Shown in pieces: positions 40,573 through 44,313 of a stretch of 44,313 nucleotides of DNA; within the stretch, counting starts at the first letter, position 1, and each line of letters opens with the position of its first letter. The notes below the pieces were generated by a model. That model searched no databases. It saw only the letters and a program-made list of their open reading frames with translations, and was not told the DNA's origin. Origin of the DNA: Lamprobacter modestohalophilus (GTDB lineage Bacteria; Pseudomonadota; Gammaproteobacteria; Chromatiales; Chromatiaceae). A program made the translations under genes and the position numbers. The DNA is taken from the NCBI RefSeq assembly GCF_016583905.1, contig NZ_NRRY01000044.1, forward strand, positions 1-44,313. Direction: 5' to 3'.

Positions 40573-41997
40573 ATGCTTAGCCCCGCTGTCTTGTCCTTCC
40601 CCCCCCCGCGCCGTCGGCAGGCGCCGACACGCGGTTTGTCGTTTTGGCTGTTGGCGGCGCTGCTGGTATTCAGCCCGCTGCCCTTCGGCAGTGTCTATGC
40701 CGTGTGGCCGGCGCTCTACGGGGTGGTGGTGGCGCTGGCTGTGGCGTCCTTCGTGCTGCAGCGCTGGCACCGCGAGCGCGGCATCACCCTGCCACAACCG
40801 TCGGTGGTAGCGGCCAGTGCGCTGGCGCTAGGGGTGATTCTGTGGGGCATCGTGCAGAGCTTGCCGGGGCTGTTCCCGGGGCTCGAGCATCCGGCCTGGG
40901 CGCAGACGCGCGGGCTGCTGGAATACCCGGAGCTGGCCGGGGCGTTGTCGCTGGTGCCGGAGCGCTCGCTGCAGGTGGCGACTCACTTCCTGACCTTCCT
41001 GGTGTTCGCATGGCTGGCGTTCTGGTTGTGTCGGCGCGGCCGCAACCGGGAGTTATTGCTGCGCTTGTTCATCGCGGCGCAGACTAGCTATGCGGTCTAT
41101 GGGCTGGTGGTCTATTTCTCCGGGTTCGGGTCCTTTCTCTGGTTCGATGACATCGGCGCTGCCAATCTGGTGCGCTCCACCTTCATCAACCGGAATAACT
41201 ATGCAACCTATGTTGGGCTCGGCACCTTGGCGGCGCTGGCGTTGATCCTGCGCTATCTGCGCCAATTGGCCAGCCGCGAGACGGATCAGCGTGCGCGGTT
41301 GCGAAGCTTCATCGAGGATGTAAGCACCACTGGTTGGCTGCTGGTGATTGCCACTGTGGTCTGCTTTCTGGCGCTGTTGCTGAGCGAGTCGCGCATGGGG
41401 TTGGTGGCCTTCCTGGCCGGGCTGACAGTGCTGTTGCTGGGTTGGAGTCTGCGCTTGCCGGCGGGTCGCACGCGGACACTCGGGCTGGCGCTGGTGAGCC
41501 TGCCGCTGATGTTGCTGGCGCTGAACCTGTTACTGAGTGGGGATCAGACCATGGCGCGCTTTGCGCATCTGTTCGAGAACGGCGACCTGCGCTTCGAAGG
41601 GTATGCGCTGATGCAGGAGGCGATCGATGAGCGGCCGCTGCTCGGCTATGGGCTGGGGAGCTTCGAGTCGGCATTCCGGCTGGTACGTGACGAGACCATT
41701 CCGGCGATCCTTCGACGCGGCCATAACGATTACCTGGAGCTGGTGATGGAGCTCGGCTGGCCTGCCACCATTGCGTTGCTGGGGGCGTTCGGGCTGTTGT
41801 TGGGCACGGCATTGGTGATGAGCGCGCAGCGCCAGGAGTTCGAGCTGGCGCTGTTGTTCGTGGCCGCAACGGTGCAGGTGGGCCTGCACTCGCTGGCGGA
41901 TTTCAGCATGCAGATGCCGGCGGTGGTGCTGGCTTATCTGTTCCTGGCCGGCGCGGCGTTCGGGAGTGCGCCGCTGCGGCCAGGCCAATCACACTAG
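40573..41997 (+). CDS. O-antigen ligase/polymerase-family membrane protein (Wzy_C domain)
   Basis: Start at ATG 40573, with AAGGAG 8 nt upstream; 474 residues. About 11-12 membrane helices. The Wzy_C/O-antigen-ligase signature is present: WFDDIGAANLVRSTFINRNNYATYVGL and DERPLLGYGLGSFESAFRLVRDETIPAILRRGHNDYLELVMELGW, where the last holds the conserved ligase His in RRGHNDYLEL. Enzymes of this family polymerise repeat units or attach glycan to an acceptor in the periplasm. A 9-C run (40599-40607) encodes Pro10-Pro12 near the N-terminus and is in frame. It is the only plus-strand gene in the locus and ends in a CTAG shared with rfaH. Confidence 0.9.
   Translation: MLSPAVLSFPPPRRRQAPTRGLSFWLLAALLVFSPLPFGSVYAVWPALYGVVVALAVASFVLQRWHRERGITLPQPSVVAASALALGVILWGIVQSLPGLFPGLEHPAWAQTRGLLEYPELAGALSLVPERSLQVATHFLTFLVFAWLAFWLCRRGRNRELLLRLFIAAQTSYAVYGLVVYFSGFGSFLWFDDIGAANLVRSTFINRNNYATYVGLGTLAALALILRYLRQLASRETDQRARLRSFIEDVSTTGWLLVIATVVCFLALLLSESRMGLVAFLAGLTVLLLGWSLRLPAGRTRTLGLALVSLPLMLLALNLLLSGDQTMARFAHLFENGDLRFEGYALMQEAIDERPLLGYGLGSFESAFRLVRDETIPAILRRGHNDYLELVMELGWPATIALLGAFGLLLGTALVMSAQRQEFELALLFVAATVQVGLHSLADFSMQMPAVVLAYLFLAGAAFGSAPLRPGQSH
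40599..40607. repeat. 9-nt poly-C tract at the 5' end of the ligase gene, in frame
   Basis: Codons 9-12 (Phe-Pro-Pro-Pro). A length change would stop the ligase near its start. Unlike the methyltransferase tracts it encodes proline, on the plus strand. Confidence 0.85.
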
Positions 41998-42506
41998 CCA
42001 TAGCAGGCGCTGATCTGGCGCTGGGGAACGCTGACGGTGACCTTGCGATGGAGTAGCTCGATGAGCAGGTTGGCACGTTGCTCACCCTGCGGCGCCTGAA
42101 AGATGGCGTTGAGGCCGGCGAAGGGGCCGTCGAGGATGCGTACCTCTTGGCCGGCCTGTAGCTCGCTGGGGTCGGCGTTCGATGCACAGCGCTGGGCGAT
42201 GGCGTCGATGAGGTGGTCACCGACCGGGACCGGCTCACCACCAAAGGCGACTAGGCGCGTTACGCCGCGGGTGGAGCGCACCGGGGCCCAGTTGTCCACC
42301 CAGCGCTGTAGGCGGATGAAGAGATAGTTCGGGAACAGCGGCTCCTCGACGAAGCAGCGCTGCTTGCGCCGGATGCGCTCGACGGTGATGCGCGGCAGAA
42401 ACACCTGGTAACCCTGCTGCTCGAGGCAGCTCTGGGCGCGCTCGGCCTGACGCGGCTTGCTCTGGACGATGTACCAACGCGGTTGATGATGCGGAGACAT
42501 GTGCAT
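41994..42506 (-). CDS. rfaH: RfaH, NusG-family transcription antiterminator
   Basis: Start taken at ATG 42506 (MHMSPHHQPRWYIVQSKPR); the frame is open much further but that part is shadow. 170 residues. NGN domain: RWYIVQSKPRQAERAQSCLEQQGYQVFLPRITVE, then the RfaH-type LFPNYLFIRL and TRGVTRLVAFGGEPVPV. The C-terminus is a KOW-like domain (GQEVRILDGPFAGLNAIFQ) that ends at ISACYG. RfaH binds RNA polymerase at ops elements to suppress pausing and Rho termination in long polysaccharide operons, which fits the more than 30-kb minus-strand run here. It overlaps the ligase stop by 4 nt (convergent, CTAG). Confidence 0.93.
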   Translation of the reverse strand: MHMSPHHQPRWYIVQSKPRQAERAQSCLEQQGYQVFLPRITVERIRRKQRCFVEEPLFPNYLFIRLQRWVDNWAPVRSTRGVTRLVAFGGEPVPVGDHLIDAIAQRCASNADPSELQAGQEVRILDGPFAGLNAIFQAPQGEQRANLLIELLHRKVTVSVPQRQISACYG

Positions 42507-42535
42507 GGGATGAAGGCTCGTCTTGTCTTTGCGGA

Positions 42536-43657
42536 TCACAGCACTGTTTGCAGCGCAAGGCGCCGCTGGAGGCGGCGGCGATAACGCACGCTGTAGACGC
42601 GGGGGACACGGGTCTGCATCAGCACATAGCCGGCGAAGACGAGCAGTGCGGCGTAGAACAGCACCGGTTCTGGCACGCCCAGATGCCAGACCACGAGGGC
42701 GACGGTCGCGAATAGACTGGCTATTGCCAGGATGACGGCTAGGGCAACCCGGGAGTGGCCGAGGACGCGGGTGAGCTTGTGATGCAAATGGCTGCGGTCG
42801 GCCTTGAACGGGGAGCGCTTGCGCAGCATGCGCCAGCTCATGACGTTGAAGACATCGAGCAGGGGGATGGCAACCAGCCATAGGGCGATGACCGGTGCCA
42901 GCCTGGATGCTGCAGCGGTATCGCCTACTGCGGCGGCCTCTGCTGGCTGAGTGGCGCTAATCAAGGCCCAAGCAACGAGGTAGCCGAGGAGCATGCTGCC
43001 TGCGTCGCCCAGGAATATCTTTTTCTGGCGCAATCTGCCAATGCCGAGGTTGCACGCCAGGTATGGCAGCAGTGCGGCGCAGACGATGGGCAGCAGGAAG
43101 GCGCCGCCCGTGGAGCAAGTCGGGTCGGCGATACACAAGCTGACCAGCGCGATCAAGGCGAGTCCGCCTGAGAGGCCATCGATGCCGTCGATCATGTTGA
43201 AGGCGTTGATGAGGCCGACGACGGCGATGACTGAAAACGGCAACGAGAATGCGCCCAGGTCGATGGGACCGAGGCCGAGCAAGTCGCCGAGGTTGGTGAC
43301 CTTGACGCCGGCGCCCAACACGAGGATGAGGGCGGCCGCGGCCTGGGCGAGGAATCTGAGCTGGTAATCGAGGTTGAAGCGGTCGTCGAGGCCGCCGACG
43401 ACGACCAACAACGCGGCGCCCAAGAGGGCAATACCGCTCGGCTCGGATGCAGGCGCGATGAGCATGTAGGCGGCCAGTAGACCGGCGGCAATACTCAAAC
43501 CGCCGATGGTGGGGATCGCGCGCTGGTGGAGCTTACGCCAACTGCCGGGGTGATCGATCAGCCCGAGGCGCGGAGCCAGCGGGTGCAGCGCATAGATGAC
43601 AGTCAGGCTGGTGCCAGCAGCCGCGAATGCACCTAGTGCAATGTTTAGATTCTGCAT
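42536..43657 (-). CDS. wecA: Undecaprenyl-phosphate glycosylphosphotransferase (WecA/TagO family)
   Basis: Start at ATG 43657 (MQNLNIAL), with AAGGA 10 nt upstream; a GTG at 43666 is too close to that site. 373 residues with about 11 membrane helices. Signature loops: GGLDDRFNLDYQLRF, NAFNMIDGIDGLSGG with catalytic Asp residues, and KIFLGDAGSMLLGY, then RSHLHHKL (HxxHH-like uridine loop). It transfers GlcNAc-1-P (or a related HexNAc-1-P) to undecaprenyl phosphate, starting each repeat unit. It is followed 30 bp later by rfaH. Confidence 0.93.
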   Translation of the reverse strand: MQNLNIALGAFAAAGTSLTVIYALHPLAPRLGLIDHPGSWRKLHQRAIPTIGGLSIAAGLLAAYMLIAPASEPSGIALLGAALLVVVGGLDDRFNLDYQLRFLAQAAAALILVLGAGVKVTNLGDLLGLGPIDLGAFSLPFSVIAVVGLINAFNMIDGIDGLSGGLALIALVSLCIADPTCSTGGAFLLPIVCAALLPYLACNLGIGRLRQKKIFLGDAGSMLLGYLVAWALISATQPAEAAAVGDTAAASRLAPVIALWLVAIPLLDVFNVMSWRMLRKRSPFKADRSHLHHKLTRVLGHSRVALAVILAIASLFATVALVVWHLGVPEPVLFYAALLVFAGYVLMQTRVPRVYSVRYRRRLQRRLALQTVL

Positions 43658-44119
43658 CGGTGTCACATCCTTAAATAAGGTGAGCGTTACGGTTGTACTA
43701 CCGTCTTCTCATGGACCGTGCAGAATGGATGAGTTGCTGCACAAACCGGAGATTCATAGTAGGACACTGACTGCATTATGCGCTGTGCCTACTCGGTTTT
43801 GGTGCAACAACTCTTGTGAAAATATTAAAGAAGTGTGTAGCGCTTATTCTCCAAATCTTTATAAATCTTAATAAATCCGATGGGCCCTCTTCAGGTCACC
43901 TCCGAATCTTCATAAAACTTAATAAATTCGATAGGTCTTCTTCAGGTCGCCCAAAAATCGCCGCTCCGCTGAGGAAGCTTTTTTAATCATATTCAGATAA
44001 GGATGAGCAAGAAGGTTTTGATGAAGAAGTATTAACGAGCCTACTCGCCCAGCCACTCCGTTTCGCGCTGAACCAGCAGCTAGTGCTCTGCTGTGAAAAT
44101 CCTAATACCGACCAGCCAA
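43658..44119. other. AT-rich intergenic region upstream of wecA
   Basis: 462 bp without a gene. It holds a tandem repeat (43853-43954) and likely the wecA promoter, as well as the end of an IS630-type element on its right. No promoter boxes could be fixed. Confidence 0.6.
43853..43954. repeat. Two-copy 51-bp tandem repeat
   Basis: Copy 1 43853-43903 and copy 2 43904-43954 share the core CTTAATAAAT..CGAT(G/A)GG and TCTTCAGGTC. About 80% identical by eye. AT-rich, upstream of wecA. Confidence 0.75.
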
Positions 44120-44313
44120 TCAAGCCGCGAGTGGCTTCCCGGTATAGGTCCAGCGAAACGGCTTGGCCAGCTTGTCGTTGAAGAAATCAATGAAGTTGGC
44201 GAGTTTCTCATGAAGATCATCGACCGAGAGGAAGTTACCGCGGCGGATCACTTTGCGCGCCAAGATGGAGAACCACATCTCGATCTGGTTCAGCCAAGAG
44301 GCATGCTTGGGCG
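44120..44313 (-). mobile_element. IS630-family transposase, C-terminal part, cut by right edge
   Basis: Minus-strand frame from the window edge to TGA at 44122-44120 translates to PKHASWLNQIEMWFSILARKV, then RRGNFLSVDDLHEKLANFIDFFN and KLAKPFRWTYTGKPLAA. HASWLNQIEMWFSIL is the last DDE-domain signature of IS630 transposases (Glu of the DDE triad). The rest is outside the window, so intactness is unknown. It marks the right-hand border of the polysaccharide region seen here. Confidence 0.9.

Overview
The window is a chromosomal exopolysaccharide/capsule (Wzx/Wzy-type) locus from a GC-rich gammaproteobacterium. A purple sulfur bacterium (Chromatiaceae) is the best guess. The basis is the combination of a DUF2887 gene, an EPS-associated MarR regulator, RfaH and the codon usage; no taxonomic marker is present, so this is inference. 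Nearly everything is on the minus strand and reads right to left.

Right end, read leftwards: an IS630-type transposase fragment (44.1-44.3 kb), the initiating glycan-phosphate transferase WecA (42.5-43.7), an RfaH antiterminator (42.0-42.5), a plus-strand O-antigen ligase/polymerase-like protein (40.6-42.0), then the export block: an acidic exported protein, an outer-membrane beta-barrel, a short Wza, a Wzc tyrosine autokinase and a membrane-anchored protein (34.6-40.4). Next come a UDP-sugar 6-dehydrogenase (33.1-34.4), an EPS-type MarR regulator (32.4-32.8), a 3-amino-3,6-dideoxyhexose set (GNAT, FdtA-like isomerase, DegT aminotransferase; 29.9-32.1), a hexapeptide acyltransferase and the Wzx flippase (27.6-29.9).

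From 25.9 down to 4.6 kb lies a dense, mostly overlapping run of nine glycosyltransferases, a Wzy polymerase, six methyltransferases, an AsnB-type amidotransferase and a NodU/CmcH-type carbamoyltransferase. Together these would build a heavily decorated repeat unit (methylated, carbamoylated, amidated, acylated). UDP-xylose synthase (3.6-4.5 kb) closes the run. At the left end are a decayed duplicate of the glycosyltransferase/UDP-xylose synthase pair, a toxin-antitoxin module, a YdcF-family gene and a DUF2887 gene cut by the window edge.

The most striking signal is a set of long poly-G tracts (coding-strand sense). All six methyltransferase genes carry a 9-12 nt G run, each at a different site in the protein, while the glycosyltransferases carry none. 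Three genes have exactly 10 G and are in frame. Three (12, 9 and 9 G) are out of frame and would be restored by a change of one or two bases. This looks like a multi-gene phase-variable methylation code on a surface glycan, which I do not know to be described in such bacteria. A ninth-C run also lies at the 5' end of the ligase gene.

Secondary signals are defence-type genes scattered in the glycan operon (a Shedu SduA homologue, a SIR2-like/HEPN-like pair separated by one in-frame UGA, a PIN/HTH toxin-antitoxin pair), a 160-bp leader duplicated upstream of two genes with a shared palindrome that may be an operator, and an ops-like element together with rfaH. No tRNA, rRNA or CRISPR array was seen.
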